The position numbers and the translations under genes were made by a program. The notes under the pieces are model-generated. The model was not told the DNA's origin. It did no database searches and saw nothing but the letters and a program-made list of their open reading frames with translations. From Capnocytophaga granulosa ATCC 51502 (GTDB lineage: Bacteria > Bacteroidota > Bacteroidia > Flavobacteriales > Flavobacteriaceae), in contig NZ_KE150253.1 of the NCBI RefSeq assembly GCF_000411115.1, positions 124,001-188,000 of the forward strand: a stretch of DNA of 64,000 nucleotides, in the 5' to 3' direction. Positions 34,144 through 43,747 of this stretch are shown here, one piece after another. How positions within the stretch are numbered: position 1 is the stretch's first letter; each line of letters opens with the position of its first letter.

Positions 34144-36264
34144 ATGGCTGTTTTAGAAAAAATCAGAAAAAGAACAGTGTTCCTAATCCTTGTGATCGGA
34201 TTAGCGCTTTTTGCCTTTGTTATCTCAGGCATATTTAGTCGTAACACTACCCCAAGTCAGTTGGTCATTGGGAGTGTAAATGGTGATGATATCTCCTATG
34301 TGGATTTCTCTACCCAGGTGGAAAATACTATGCGCAATATGGGCGGTAGTATAGGCCAAGGATATATCGTAAATGCCTTGTGGCAACAAGCGGTACAGAG
34401 CCGTATCATAGACCAACAGTTTGAGAAACTGGGCATTAGTGTAGGGAAAGACCAAATTGTGAGTATGATAGCCAGAATACCTGACTATGGACAAAACCCC
34501 CAGTTTCAGGATGATAAAGGAAACTTCTCTGAGGCTAAGTTTGCCCAATTCATCTCCGAGCTTAAGACTATGAATCCTACAGTGTACAAGCAATGGCAAC
34601 AGGAAGAAAAATCTTATATAGACAACGCTAAGCGTGAGGTATATTTAGGTCTTATCCGCGCAGGCTTAGGCGTTACCTTCAAGGACGGAGAAAGAGAATA
34701 CCACAAGCAGTCCGACCAAGTAAATATAAAATATGTTACGGTACCTTATAGCTCTATTTCCGATAGCCTTGTAAAGGTATCAGATAGTGAGATAGAGGAC
34801 TATATCAAGAGCCATAAGAAGCAATTTGAGCAAAAACAAATGCGTAACCTACAGTTTGTTTTAGCTTCCAATGTAGCTTCTCAGGCAGATATTCAAGCCA
34901 TAGAGGCATCTCTTAAAGCCCTTAATGAGCCTAAAGTAGTGTATAATGCCACTACCCAGTCCAACGATACCCTTCCAGGTTTTGCAGCTTTGCCAAAGAG
35001 TGAAGTACCTGATTTTGTAAATGAAAACTCTGATGTGCCTTTTGATAGTCTCTATGTAAATCGCGACAGACTTCCAGCGGAATATGCCGATGCACTTTAC
35101 AACCTACAAGTAGGGGAGCTCTATGGACCCTATAAGGACGGAGAGGCTTACAAATACAGCCGTATGCTCTCCAAGAAACCTAATGCAGAGGTGAGAGCCA
35201 GCCATATCCTTATAGCTTACAAGGGTTCTGTATCAGATAATACAGTTACTCGTAGCAAGGAAGAAGCTAAAGCGAAAGCAGAAGAAATCTTAGCTCAAGT
35301 GAAAGCAGGTAGTGATTTTGCCGCTTTGGCACAAGCTAATTCCGATGATAAGTCTAATGCGCCTAATGGAGGTGATTTGAACTTCTTTACCCCAGGGACT
35401 ATGGTGCCAGCCTTCAATGATTATGTGTTCAAGGCTAAAGTAGGGGATGTAGGCCTTGTGGAAACGAACTTTGGTTTCCATGTTGTAAAGGTTACTGACC
35501 AGAAAGAAGGGGTACAGTTGGCCACTATCGTGCGTAATATAGCGCCTTCAGCAGCTACCAACAATGAAGTATATACCAAGATTACAGCCTTCAACGAAGC
35601 GGTGCTAAAGAATCCTAAGGATTTTGCTGCTATTGCTGCTAAGGAAGGTTATAGCGTATTGCCAGCCAATAACTTAGAAGTACTTGCGGAAGATATTCCA
35701 GGCTTGGGTAACAATCGTCCGATAGTAAAATGGGCTTTTGAAGATGATACTAAAGTAGGTGATGTGCGTCGTTTTGACCTAAAAGACGGCTATGTAGTAG
35801 TGCAACTCACCAAGAAAATAGACGAAGGTCTAGCCAAGGCAGTCGATGTGAGAGCCATCGTAGAACCTATCCTTATCAAAGAAAAGAAAGTAAAACAAAT
35901 CTCTGAGAAGATGAAAGGCTCTTCGCTTGAACAAATCGCTCAGGCTACAGGCCAGGCTAACAATATACAAGTAGGTGAGGGGCTTATGCAGAGCAACCCT
36001 AACCTCTCAGGACAAGGCAGTGAGCCCAATGTAGTGGGTGTAGCCTTTGTCTTGCCAGAGAATAAACTGAGCAAACCTATAGCAGGAAACAATGGCGTAT
36101 ATGTGATAGAGGTAACTCAAAAGGCCATCGCTCCAGCTATCAACAGCTATTCTGCTTATGCCAATAGCCTACGCGCACAGAAGCTGAACCGAGCTTCTCA
36201 AGATCTTTTCTCAGCCTTAGAAAGTACCGCTAAGATCAAAGACGATAGAGCGAAGTTCTACTAA
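34144..36264 (+). CDS. ppiD: Peptidyl-prolyl cis-trans isomerase, PpiD type
   Basis: 706 aa. One N-terminal membrane anchor (RTVFLILVIGLALFAFVISG) is followed by a SurA-N-like chaperone domain (SYVDFSTQVENTMRNMGGSI, about residues 40-180). A parvulin-type rotamase domain lies near residues 345-450 (ASHILIAYKGSVSD, LAQANSDDKSNAPNGGDLNF, VGLVETNFGFHVVKVTD). A long C-terminal region follows. It helps outer-membrane proteins fold at the periplasmic face of the inner membrane. It closes the envelope operon; a strong terminator hairpin follows at 36289. Confidence 0.92.
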   Translation: MAVLEKIRKRTVFLILVIGLALFAFVISGIFSRNTTPSQLVIGSVNGDDISYVDFSTQVENTMRNMGGSIGQGYIVNALWQQAVQSRIIDQQFEKLGISVGKDQIVSMIARIPDYGQNPQFQDDKGNFSEAKFAQFISELKTMNPTVYKQWQQEEKSYIDNAKREVYLGLIRAGLGVTFKDGEREYHKQSDQVNIKYVTVPYSSISDSLVKVSDSEIEDYIKSHKKQFEQKQMRNLQFVLASNVASQADIQAIEASLKALNEPKVVYNATTQSNDTLPGFAALPKSEVPDFVNENSDVPFDSLYVNRDRLPAEYADALYNLQVGELYGPYKDGEAYKYSRMLSKKPNAEVRASHILIAYKGSVSDNTVTRSKEEAKAKAEEILAQVKAGSDFAALAQANSDDKSNAPNGGDLNFFTPGTMVPAFNDYVFKAKVGDVGLVETNFGFHVVKVTDQKEGVQLATIVRNIAPSAATNNEVYTKITAFNEAVLKNPKDFAAIAAKEGYSVLPANNLEVLAEDIPGLGNNRPIVKWAFEDDTKVGDVRRFDLKDGYVVVQLTKKIDEGLAKAVDVRAIVEPILIKEKKVKQISEKMKGSSLEQIAQATGQANNIQVGEGLMQSNPNLSGQGSEPNVVGVAFVLPENKLSKPIAGNNGVYVIEVTQKAIAPAINSYSAYANSLRAQKLNRASQDLFSALESTAKIKDDRAKFY

Positions 36265-36288
36265 GCGAAGCGTGAAAAACGAAAAGTG

Positions 36289-36340
36289 AAAAGTGAAGAG
36301 TGAAAAGTGTCTGAGGACATTTTTCACTCTTCACTTTTTA
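36289..36340 (+). terminator. Strong hairpin terminator after ppiD
   Basis: An 18-bp perfect stem made of heptamer units (left arm 36289-36306, right arm 36321-36338, core AGTGAAGAGTGAA) has a 14-nt loop and is followed by T-rich sequence. It separates ppiD from the dcw promoter. Confidence 0.8.
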
Positions 36341-36373
36341 TTATTACTCCCTCAGATGTCTGTTAATAAAAAA

Positions 36374-36416
36374 GTGGGAGAAAGTGGGAGAAAGTGGGAA
36401 AAAGTTTGTATCTTTG
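36374..36416 (+). promoter_or_regulatory. dcw promoter with three MraZ boxes
   Basis: GTGGG occurs at 36374, 36384 and 36394, exactly 10 bp apart and each within AAAGTGGG. This is the direct-repeat arrangement that MraZ is known to bind upstream of its own operon (TGGGN boxes with 5-bp spacers). The -7 box TATCTTTG follows at 36409-36416, so the boxes cover the -33 region. MraZ would be expected to repress the cluster. Confidence 0.85.
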
Positions 36417-36432
36417 GCCCGAATAATCAAAG

Positions 36433-36897
36433 GTGATGATACATTCTTCTGTAACATACGAATGCAAGGCGGACTCCAAGGGGCGAATCACGGTTCCTTC
36501 GGGGCTTAAGGTCGTGCTGGACAAAGAGTTACAGAATGGTTTTGTACTCAAGCCTTCGGTCTTCAACCGCTGTATAGAGCTCTATCCGCAGGGGGAATGG
36601 CAGGAGATTATGGAGAAAATGCGTGCGAAATTGAACCTTTTTTCCAAGCAACATTTGGACTATTTGCGAAAATTTACCGCAGGGGTTAAGGAAGTGGAGG
36701 TAGATGCGGCAGCACGATTTCTTATTCCAAAGTCCTTAGTGGAATATGCCCAGATAGACAAGGAAGTGGTGCTGGTGCCCCTGATCAATTTTATAGAGAT
36801 ATGGGATAGGGAACTCTTTGAAGCACAGAATAATAGCATAGATGAAGAAGCCTTTATGCAGCTAAGTGAAAAAATAATGGGCAATGATAGAGTATAG
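36433..36897 (+). CDS. mraZ: Transcriptional regulator MraZ
   Basis: 154 aa; the second codon is also ATG, so the start could be 36436. It has two SpoVT/AbrB-like MraZ domains: ECKADSKGRITVPSGLKVVL near the N-terminus and EVEVDAAARFLIPKSLVEYA near residue 95, with the DxxGR and DxxxRF motifs. It is the first gene of the division and cell-wall cluster and binds GTGGG repeats at its own promoter (seen here at 36374-36398). Its end overlaps rsmH by 14 bp. Confidence 0.95.
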   Translation: MMIHSSVTYECKADSKGRITVPSGLKVVLDKELQNGFVLKPSVFNRCIELYPQGEWQEIMEKMRAKLNLFSKQHLDYLRKFTAGVKEVEVDAAARFLIPKSLVEYAQIDKEVVLVPLINFIEIWDRELFEAQNNSIDEEAFMQLSEKIMGNDRV

Positions 36898-37798
36898 TTA
36901 TCATGTACCCGTCTTGCTCAAGGAGAGTTTGGAAGGGTTGGCAATAAACCCCACGGGGACGTATGTGGATACGACCTTCGGAGGGGGTGGCCACTCACGG
37001 GCGATATTGGCAGCACTAGGCAGTCGAGGCCGTTTGCTGGCTTTTGACCAAGACCCTCAGGCGCAACAGAACGCCATAGATGATGAGCGGTTTACCCTTA
37101 TCCCACAGAATTTCAGACACATAAAACGCTTCTTGCGTTTCTACGGGGTAAAGCAAGTAGATGGTGTTTTGGCCGATTTTGGGGTATCCTCCTACCAGTT
37201 TGACACTGCCGAGCGTGGGTTCTCCACTCGGCTTGAGGGCGCATTGGATATGAGAATGAACCCAGAGGCACCGCTTTCGGCCTATGAGGTAGTGAATACC
37301 TATGAAGAGGAAGCCCTTAGTACACTTTTTTTCCGTTATGGAGAACTCTCTCAAAGCCGACAGATAGCCCGCACCATCGTGCAGCAGCGCAGCACAAGAC
37401 CTATAGCTACTACGGGGGAGCTTAAGCAAGTGGTACAGCGCTTTTTGCCTAAAGGCAAGGAAAACAAGGTCTTAGCCCAACTCTATCAAGCTATACGCAT
37501 AGAGGTCAATGGTGAGCTGGCCGCACTGGAGGAACTGCTTTTGCAATTGCCAGAGATAGTAAGGCCAGGGGGGCGTATTGCCCTGATTAGCTATCATTCG
37601 CTTGAGGATAGGTTGGTAAAACGTTTTATACGTGATGGGCAGTTCTCAGGGGAGCCACAGAAGGATTTCTATGGAAACCTGTTGACCCCTTTTCAGAAAG
37701 TGGGCAAGGCCATCGTGGCAACCCAAGAGGAGATAGCTCAGAATAACAGGGCGCGTAGTGCGGTACTGAGAGTAGCAGAACGAAAGAGAGAAGAGTGA
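36884..37798 (+). CDS. rsmH: 16S rRNA (cytosine-1402-N4)-methyltransferase RsmH
   Basis: 304 aa. The SAM-binding motif is VDTTFGGGGHSRAIL at about residues 27-41. The blocks LLAFDQDPQAQQNA, VLADFGVSSYQFDTAERGFS, and GGRIALISYHSLEDRLVKRF are conserved in MraW/RsmH. It methylates C1402 of 16S rRNA. It overlaps mraZ by 14 bp in the dcw operon. The C-terminus KREE runs into AGAGTGA-type repeat sequence. Confidence 0.96.
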   Translation: MIEYSYHVPVLLKESLEGLAINPTGTYVDTTFGGGGHSRAILAALGSRGRLLAFDQDPQAQQNAIDDERFTLIPQNFRHIKRFLRFYGVKQVDGVLADFGVSSYQFDTAERGFSTRLEGALDMRMNPEAPLSAYEVVNTYEEEALSTLFFRYGELSQSRQIARTIVQQRSTRPIATTGELKQVVQRFLPKGKENKVLAQLYQAIRIEVNGELAALEELLLQLPEIVRPGGRIALISYHSLEDRLVKRFIRDGQFSGEPQKDFYGNLLTPFQKVGKAIVATQEEIAQNNRARSAVLRVAERKREE

Positions 37799-37826
37799 AA
37801 AATGAGAAGTGAACAAATAGTGTGTC

Positions 37827-38159
37827 ATGAAGAGATTAAAGGAGAGATTTGTAAAAGTATTCAAAGCGGAGTTTCTCGTAGGGAAGGATTCGCAGAGGAA
37901 CTGGATAACAATACTACTGGTGCTGCTGTTGGGGATTGTGATGATCTACAGTGGACACTTGATAGACCAAAAGATATATACTATAGCGAAATTGGAAACA
38001 GAGGTGAAGGAGTTACGCAGCGAGTTTGTTTCGGTACGTTCTCGGCTACAGCGAGAGAAATTAGAGTCATCAGTACTTAGTGAACTTCAAAATACAGGAC
38101 TAAAGCAATCGCAGACCCCTCCGAATAAAATAAAAGTAATAGTAAAAGAAGATGAGTAA
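37827..38159 (+). CDS. ftsL: FtsL-like cell-division protein
   Basis: 110-aa bitopic protein with a basic N-terminus, one membrane segment at about 28-46 (ITILLVLLLGIVMIYSG), and a leucine-zipper-like periplasmic helix (KLETEVKELRSEFVSVRSRL). Sequence is poorly conserved, but the size, topology and place between rsmH and ftsI match FtsL of the flavobacterial dcw cluster. It would recruit FtsW and FtsI with DivIC/FtsB-type partners. The end overlaps ftsI by 8 bp. Confidence 0.85.
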   Translation: MKRLKERFVKVFKAEFLVGKDSQRNWITILLVLLLGIVMIYSGHLIDQKIYTIAKLETEVKELRSEFVSVRSRLQREKLESSVLSELQNTGLKQSQTPPNKIKVIVKEDE

Positions 38160-40155
38160 TGAGATGCCCAAGGATAGGATCCTAAACCTACGTACCATCA
38201 TGGTAGCAGTAGGGTTATTTGTCTTTGCTATATTGATTTTTTATAAGCTACAGATGCTCTATTTCAAAGGAGATAAGTATGAGCAGATGATAGCCGAACA
38301 TACCATAAAGGAGTTTGTGATAGCACCCAATAGAGGGGATTTGTATGCGGATGATGGGAGTCTTTTGGCTACCTCGATTACGCGATATGATATACACTTT
38401 GATGCACTCACCCCCCCGCAGTCGGATTTTGATACTTATCTGCCGGCACTGAGTGATTCGTTAGGGAAGTTTTTCAATCGGCCTTCGTCCTATTATAGGG
38501 AATTACTTACCAATGCACGGAAGCGTAGGAACAAATACCTATTGATAGCCAAGGGTTTGGGGTATGATGAATGTGCTCGGGTACGGAAATTTCCTCTTTT
38601 CTCGCTTGGTTCTATTCAGGGCGGATTGGTAGTAGAGGGGAGGACCTCAAGGGAGTATCCTTTGGGAGACATAGCACACCGTATTGTAGGGTATGAGCGT
38701 ACCGATGGACAAGGAAATGTGTTCAAAGTAGGGTTGGAAGGTGCCTTTAGCAAATACCTCTCAGGAGTAGAAGGGCGACACCTCAAACAAAAGATAGCTC
38801 AAGGGCAGTGGAAACCCATAGAGGATAGCAATGAGATAGATCCCAAGGATGGTGATGATGTAGTCTCATCGATCAATATAAATATACAAGACATAGCCCA
38901 TCATGCACTGCTCAAGCAATTAGAAACCTATCAGGCTGATCATGGGTGTGCAGTGGTCATGGAAGTAGCCACAGGAGAGATAAAAGCGATTACCAACTTA
39001 GGCCGTAACAAGGATGGTAGCTATGCGGAGCGGCTAAACTATGCCATAGGGGAGACTTATGAGCCAGGATCGGTATTTAAGACCGTATCGCTGGTGGTAG
39101 CACTAGAAGAGGCTAAGATAGACACTACCTATATGGTAGATACCAAAAAGGGGATGATTTCCTTCTATGGGCGACAGGTCTGGGATTCCAACCATAAGGG
39201 TTATGGGAAAATCAACCTATCAAAGGCGATGCAAGTCTCCTCCAACACGGGCATAGTACAAGCGATACACGATCTTTTTGGGAAAAATCCAAAAAAATTT
39301 GTAGATAAGATTAATAAAATGCACCTAAATCGCAAGTTGGGTATGGCCATACAAGGAGAGAAGGATCCTTTTGTTCCCCAGCCAGGGCAGCGAGGTTGGA
39401 GTGGGATTGCCCTTGAGTGGATGGCCTTCGGATATGGGCTGGAGATGACCCCTTTGCAAGTTCTGACCTTCTACAATGCCATAGCCAACAATGGGGTGAT
39501 GCTCAAGCCACGTATGCTTAAGGAAGTTAAGCGACTGAATAAGTCCATACAGAAGTTTGATATAGAAGTACTCAATAGTACTGTATGTAGTCAAGAGACG
39601 GCCAAGAAAGTAAAGAAAATCCTAGAGAACACAGTAAAATATGGGACAGGGAAGAGCCTCTATTCGCCTCATTTTTCCATGGCAGGGAAGACAGGTACTG
39701 CCCAAAAAGATTATAAGGACAAGTCTAAGCTGGGGTACATCTCCTCCTTTGCAGGCTTTTTTCCAGCAGATAACCCTAAGTACTCTTGTATAGTGGTAAT
39801 ACACAACCCTGATAAGAAGATAGGGTACTATGGGGCGGATGTGTCAGGGCCTGTATTTAAGAGTATTGCTCAGAAGATTTATACCAACTCTCTGCTAATA
39901 GACACAATAGAAGATATAGAGACCTCAACAGCAGAGGTAAATAAAGACTATGGGCGATATGATGAGATTATGAACAAATACAAGACCATCGTACCCAATG
40001 TAGTAGGTATGGACGCTATGGATGCTATTGCTATTATGGAAAATTTAGGACTTACGGTGAAAGTATCCGGTAATGCAGCCAAAGTATCAGCACAATCTAT
40101 AGCAGGAGGAGAGTATATAGGAGGTAGAAAGACTATAAAATTGGATTTTAATTAG
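38152..40155 (+). CDS. ftsI: Penicillin-binding protein FtsI (PBP3), transpeptidase
   Basis: 667 aa. The membrane anchor is at about 14-34. A PBP-dimer domain covers about 50-210. The transpeptidase motifs are S307-V-F-K310 (SxxK), S363-S-N365 (SxN) and K513-T-G (KTG). The C-terminal 60 residues form a PASTA domain (IVPNVVGMDAMDAIAIMENL). It cross-links septal peptidoglycan with FtsW. It overlaps ftsL and is followed 3 bp later by murE. Confidence 0.96.
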   Translation: MSNEMPKDRILNLRTIMVAVGLFVFAILIFYKLQMLYFKGDKYEQMIAEHTIKEFVIAPNRGDLYADDGSLLATSITRYDIHFDALTPPQSDFDTYLPALSDSLGKFFNRPSSYYRELLTNARKRRNKYLLIAKGLGYDECARVRKFPLFSLGSIQGGLVVEGRTSREYPLGDIAHRIVGYERTDGQGNVFKVGLEGAFSKYLSGVEGRHLKQKIAQGQWKPIEDSNEIDPKDGDDVVSSININIQDIAHHALLKQLETYQADHGCAVVMEVATGEIKAITNLGRNKDGSYAERLNYAIGETYEPGSVFKTVSLVVALEEAKIDTTYMVDTKKGMISFYGRQVWDSNHKGYGKINLSKAMQVSSNTGIVQAIHDLFGKNPKKFVDKINKMHLNRKLGMAIQGEKDPFVPQPGQRGWSGIALEWMAFGYGLEMTPLQVLTFYNAIANNGVMLKPRMLKEVKRLNKSIQKFDIEVLNSTVCSQETAKKVKKILENTVKYGTGKSLYSPHFSMAGKTGTAQKDYKDKSKLGYISSFAGFFPADNPKYSCIVVIHNPDKKIGYYGADVSGPVFKSIAQKIYTNSLLIDTIEDIETSTAEVNKDYGRYDEIMNKYKTIVPNVVGMDAMDAIAIMENLGLTVKVSGNAAKVSAQSIAGGEYIGGRKTIKLDFN

Positions 40156-40158
40156 ACC

Positions 40159-41610
40159 ATGGAACTAAAAGAGCTATTAGAAGGCGTAAAAACGATACAG
40201 ATCATAGGAGATGAGCAAGTAGAAGTTGAGCATATCACTCAGGACTCACGAAAAATTGTTGAAAATACGCTGTTTTTTGCTGTAAAAGGAGCAAAAATAG
40301 ATGGACATTCTTTTATAGAACAGGTAATAAAAGAAAAGGCGAGCGTCATTGTTTGTGAAAAGCTTCCTGAAGCTTGTCCTGAAGGGGTAACCTTTGTGCA
40401 AGTAGCTGATACTACGATAGCCATGGGGCAGATAGCGGCCAATTACTATGGACGACCTTCGCAGAAGCTCCGATTGGTAGGCGTTACAGGCACCAATGGA
40501 AAGACAACAATAGCAACCCTTTTGTATCAGCTCTTTGCAAATTTGGGTTATAAGGTAGGGCTTATCTCAACCATAGCCAATTATATAAACGGGCAGCGTA
40601 TAGAAACACAAAATACCACTCCCGATGTGCTTACCCTTAACGAGCTGATGCAGCGAATGGTAACGGAGGGGGTAACTCACTGCTTTATGGAAGTGAGTTC
40701 GCATGGAGTGGCTATGCATAGGATAGAAGGGTTGCGCTTTGCAGGAGGAATCTTTACCAACCTTACCCAAGACCATTTGGATTTTCATAAGACACTGGCC
40801 GACTATCGCGATACCAAGAAAAAGTTCTTTGACAGCTTAAGCAAAACCTCTTTTGCACTGACCAATATAGACGACAAGAACGGCAGCTATATGTTGCAGA
40901 ACACCTCGGCACGTACCTATAGTTATTCGCTAAAGACAATGGCTGATTTCAGAGCAACTGTTCTTGAGAATACTTTTTCTGGTATGCTGTTGCGTATCAA
41001 TGATAAAGAAGTATGGGTATCACTCATAGGCAGGTTCAATGCGTATAACCTCTTGGCTATCTATGCCACAGCGATATGCTTGGGTGAGGATTCCGATGGG
41101 GTGCTACTTGCCCTAAGCAAGCTCACAGCTGTAGCGGGGCGGTTCCAGTACTTTGTAGCGCCTGACAAGCGTACTCTTATTGTGGATTATGCCCACACCC
41201 CCGATGCTTTGGAGAATGTATTGGAAACGATTCGCAGTATCAAGCAGGGGAACCAACAGCTCATTACCGTTGTAGGCTGTGGGGGTAACCGAGACAAGGG
41301 CAAGCGCCCTATAATGGCACATATAGCCACTATGCTGAGCGACAAGGTAGTGCTGACCTCGGACAACCCTCGTGATGAAGACCCCGAAGCAATTCTCCGA
41401 GATATGGAAGCGGGGATCAAGGCCGCTAACCAAAGCAAGTATATGACCGTTACCGACCGCCGACAAGCCATCAGAGTAGCGTGCCACTTAGCCAAAGCAG
41501 GCGATATTATTCTTTTGGCAGGCAAAGGCCATGAAACCTATCAGGAGGTAAAGGGAGTGAAGAGCCATTTTGACGACCTAGAAGAAATGATCAATGCCAT
41601 TAATGATTAA
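40159..41610 (+). CDS. murE: UDP-MurNAc-tripeptide synthetase MurE
   Basis: 483 aa. The ATP-binding motif GTNGKTT lies at residues 111-117, and the blocks EVSSHGVAMHRIEGLRF and VDYAHTPDALENVL are conserved. The substrate motif DNPRDEDP marks the meso-diaminopimelate-adding type, so the peptidoglycan should contain meso-DAP. Position in the operon is as expected, but the next dcw gene, mraY, is pushed 830 bp away by the REP-associated transposase gene. Confidence 0.96.
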   Translation: MELKELLEGVKTIQIIGDEQVEVEHITQDSRKIVENTLFFAVKGAKIDGHSFIEQVIKEKASVIVCEKLPEACPEGVTFVQVADTTIAMGQIAANYYGRPSQKLRLVGVTGTNGKTTIATLLYQLFANLGYKVGLISTIANYINGQRIETQNTTPDVLTLNELMQRMVTEGVTHCFMEVSSHGVAMHRIEGLRFAGGIFTNLTQDHLDFHKTLADYRDTKKKFFDSLSKTSFALTNIDDKNGSYMLQNTSARTYSYSLKTMADFRATVLENTFSGMLLRINDKEVWVSLIGRFNAYNLLAIYATAICLGEDSDGVLLALSKLTAVAGRFQYFVAPDKRTLIVDYAHTPDALENVLETIRSIKQGNQQLITVVGCGGNRDKGKRPIMAHIATMLSDKVVLTSDNPRDEDPEAILRDMEAGIKAANQSKYMTVTDRRQAIRVACHLAKAGDIILLAGKGHETYQEVKGVKSHFDDLEEMINAIND

Positions 41611-41642
41611 TGCCAGCAATGATTAATGATTTAAGTTTCCGT

Positions 41643-41700
41643 CTGCTGGCGCGAGCTTGCAGCTCGTGCCTATAATTAGGAGAGCTTTTAGCTCTTACCA
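41643..41700. repeat. REP-like palindromes upstream of the transposase gene
   Basis: GCTGGCGCGAGCTTGCAGCT followed by CGTGCC at 41644-41670 is a palindrome with one G-T wobble. GAGCTTTTAGCTC at about 41683-41695 is a second, shorter one. The order is the mirror image of the elements downstream of the gene. Confidence 0.85.
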
Positions 41701-41737
41701 TTAGTTAGGATAATTGGAAAGCAACAGAAAAACTACA

Positions 41738-42286
41738 ATGAGTAGAAAATATAAATTTTATACTGAACGAGGAGCTTATTTTATTAGCTTTTCAGTTGTA
41801 AATTGGATAGATGTTTTTACTAGAGAGTTATATTTTAATGAAATAATAAGTTCTTTAGATTATTGTAGGAAGAATAAAGAGATGGAAATATATGGCTATT
41901 GTATAATGCCTAGTCATATTCATTTGATTTTTAGAGCAAAGAATAATAATCCGTCAGATATTATTCGTGATTTTAAGACTTTTACCTCTAAGAAAATAGT
42001 GAGATTGATAGAGGAAAATCCTCAAGAGAGTGGGAAAGAATGGTTGTTGTGGATGTTTAGAAGGGCAGCTGCAAAAAGGTCAAATGTAAAAGATTATCAA
42101 TTTTGGCAACAAGATAATCATCCTATAGAAATATGGTCTTTGTCAGTATTTGAGGAAAAACTAAACTATATACATCAGAATCCTGTAAAAAGTGGTTTTG
42201 TAGAAAATGCATGGGAATGGAAATATAGTAGTGCTAAGAACTATTGTGATGATATGAGTGCTGTTTTAGAAATAGATATAAATTAA
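41738..42286 (+). CDS. REP-associated tyrosine transposase (RAYT, IS200-like Y1 family)
   Basis: 182 aa from the ATG at 41738; a TTG at 41714 would add eight residues. The HUH motif is PSHIHLI (residues about 60-66) in YGYCIMPSHIHLIFRAKNN. The single catalytic Tyr is expected in KLNYIHQNPVKSGFV, which has the RAYT-type H-Q-NP-V signature. RAYTs act on REP palindromes by a single-strand mechanism. The gene is flanked by REP-like palindromes in opposite orientations and interrupts the dcw cluster between murE and mraY. Base composition is more A/T-rich than its neighbours. Confidence 0.92.
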   Translation: MSRKYKFYTERGAYFISFSVVNWIDVFTRELYFNEIISSLDYCRKNKEMEIYGYCIMPSHIHLIFRAKNNNPSDIIRDFKTFTSKKIVRLIEENPQESGKEWLLWMFRRAAAKRSNVKDYQFWQQDNHPIEIWSLSVFEEKLNYIHQNPVKSGFVENAWEWKYSSAKNYCDDMSAVLEIDIN

Positions 42287-42403
42287 TGAGAGCTACAAGC
42301 TCTACAGATATTGGGCACGAGCTGCAAGCTCGCGCCAGCGAAAGGAGCTACAAGCTCTACTGATAATAGACACGAGCTACAAGCTCGCGCCAGCGAAAGG
42401 GAA
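42286..42403. repeat. REP-like palindromes downstream of the transposase gene
   Basis: Two pairs are present. GAGCTACAAGCTC at about 42290 and 42345 alternates with GCACGAGCTGCAAGCTCGCG and ACACGAGCTACAAGCTCGCG, each ending CCAGCGAAAGG. The 55-bp unit is thus in tandem. It matches the elements at 15739, 17655 and 41643. A heptamer-like ATTGACAATTAACAATTA stretch then leads to mraY. Confidence 0.88.
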
Positions 42404-42440
42404 AAAATCATTGACCATTGACAATTAACAATTAGCTATT

Positions 42441-43670
42441 GTGTTATATTATTTATTTGATTACTTACATAGGGCTTATAATTTGCCTGGAGCGGGGATG
42501 TTTCAGTATATATCCTTTAGAGCGGGAGTGGCAGCGATCCTCTCGCTGCTGATTGCTACCATTACAGGGAAACGTATTATCAATATGCTCTACAGGCGAC
42601 AAGTAGGAGAGTCGGTTCGAGACTTGGGACTAGCAGGGCAGAAGGAAAAGACCGGGACTCCTACTATGGGGGGGATTATTATAATCTTGGCCTTGTTGGT
42701 GCCTGCTATTCTTTTGACTAAACTGGACAATATATACATCATCTTGCTACTGATTACTACCGTATGGATGGGACTTATCGGTTTTATAGATGATTATATC
42801 AAGGTCTTTAGGAAGAATAAGGATGGACTAAAAGGGCGATTTAAGGTTATGGGACAGTTGTCCTTAGGGATCATAGTGGGGGCTACCCTATATTTTCACC
42901 CTGAGGTTACCGTAAAAAATGAGAATGCCCAAGCCTCTCGGCAGGTTCGTGTAGAGCAAAGGCGAACACTTTCGGAAATGGCCGAGGTGAAATCAACCAA
43001 GACGACGATTCCTTTTATGAAGAATAATGAGTTTGACTATGCCTCCCTGATTAAGTGGGTAGGAAAGGATTACAAGCATTGGGTATGGCTTATTTTTATT
43101 CCGATAGTTACCTTTATCATCACGGCGGTATCCAATGGGGCTAACCTCACCGATGGAATAGATGGGCTGGCGGCGGGAACCTCGGCAATCATCGTCTTTA
43201 CTTTGGGGATATTTGCGTGGATTTCAGGGAACACAATCTTTTCGGAATACTTGAATATCATGTACATACCTCATGTAGGCGAGGTAACCATATTCATTGC
43301 CGCCTTGGTAGGAGCGCTCATCGGTTTTCTCTGGTACAATACCTATCCAGCACAGGTCTTTATGGGGGATACAGGTAGCCTTACCATAGGAGGGATCATA
43401 GCGGTATTGGCTATTATGGTTAGAAAGGAATTGCTTATCCCAGTGCTCTGTGGGGTGTTTTTGATAGAAAACTTATCGGTAATCCTGCAAGTAGGGTATT
43501 TTAAATATACGAAGAAGAAATATGGAGAAGGACGCAGGATATTGCTTATGTCGCCTCTGCACCATCACTATCAGAAAAAGGGCTACCATGAGAGCAAGAT
43601 TGTGATGCGGTTCTTGATTGTAGGGATTATTTTGGCCTTAGTGTCGTTTATCACGCTGAAGATAAGATAG
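42441..43670 (+). CDS. mraY: Phospho-N-acetylmuramoyl-pentapeptide-transferase MraY
   Basis: 409 aa, start GTG at 42441. The first residues [20 protein letters not shown] match the family start, which supports this rare codon. About ten membrane segments are seen. Conserved loops include [37 protein letters not shown] with its catalytic Asp residues, [19 protein letters not shown] and [18 protein letters not shown] cytoplasmic insert near residues 155-200 is longer than in E. coli MraY, as is usual in Bacteroidota. It makes lipid I. Confidence 0.96.
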   Translation: MLYYLFDYLHRAYNLPGAGMFQYISFRAGVAAILSLLIATITGKRIINMLYRRQVGESVRDLGLAGQKEKTGTPTMGGIIIILALLVPAILLTKLDNIYIILLLITTVWMGLIGFIDDYIKVFRKNKDGLKGRFKVMGQLSLGIIVGATLYFHPEVTVKNENAQASRQVRVEQRRTLSEMAEVKSTKTTIPFMKNNEFDYASLIKWVGKDYKHWVWLIFIPIVTFIITAVSNGANLTDGIDGLAAGTSAIIVFTLGIFAWISGNTIFSEYLNIMYIPHVGEVTIFIAALVGALIGFLWYNTYPAQVFMGDTGSLTIGGIIAVLAIMVRKELLIPVLCGVFLIENLSVILQVGYFKYTKKKYGEGRRILLMSPLHHHYQKKGYHESKIVMRFLIVGIILALVSFITLKIR

Positions 43671-43747
43671 TGGTTAGTTGTTAGGCAAGACTCCTATAAA
43701 TCTATAACCCTTAGAACTCAAAATTAAAAACTCAAAACTAATAAGAG

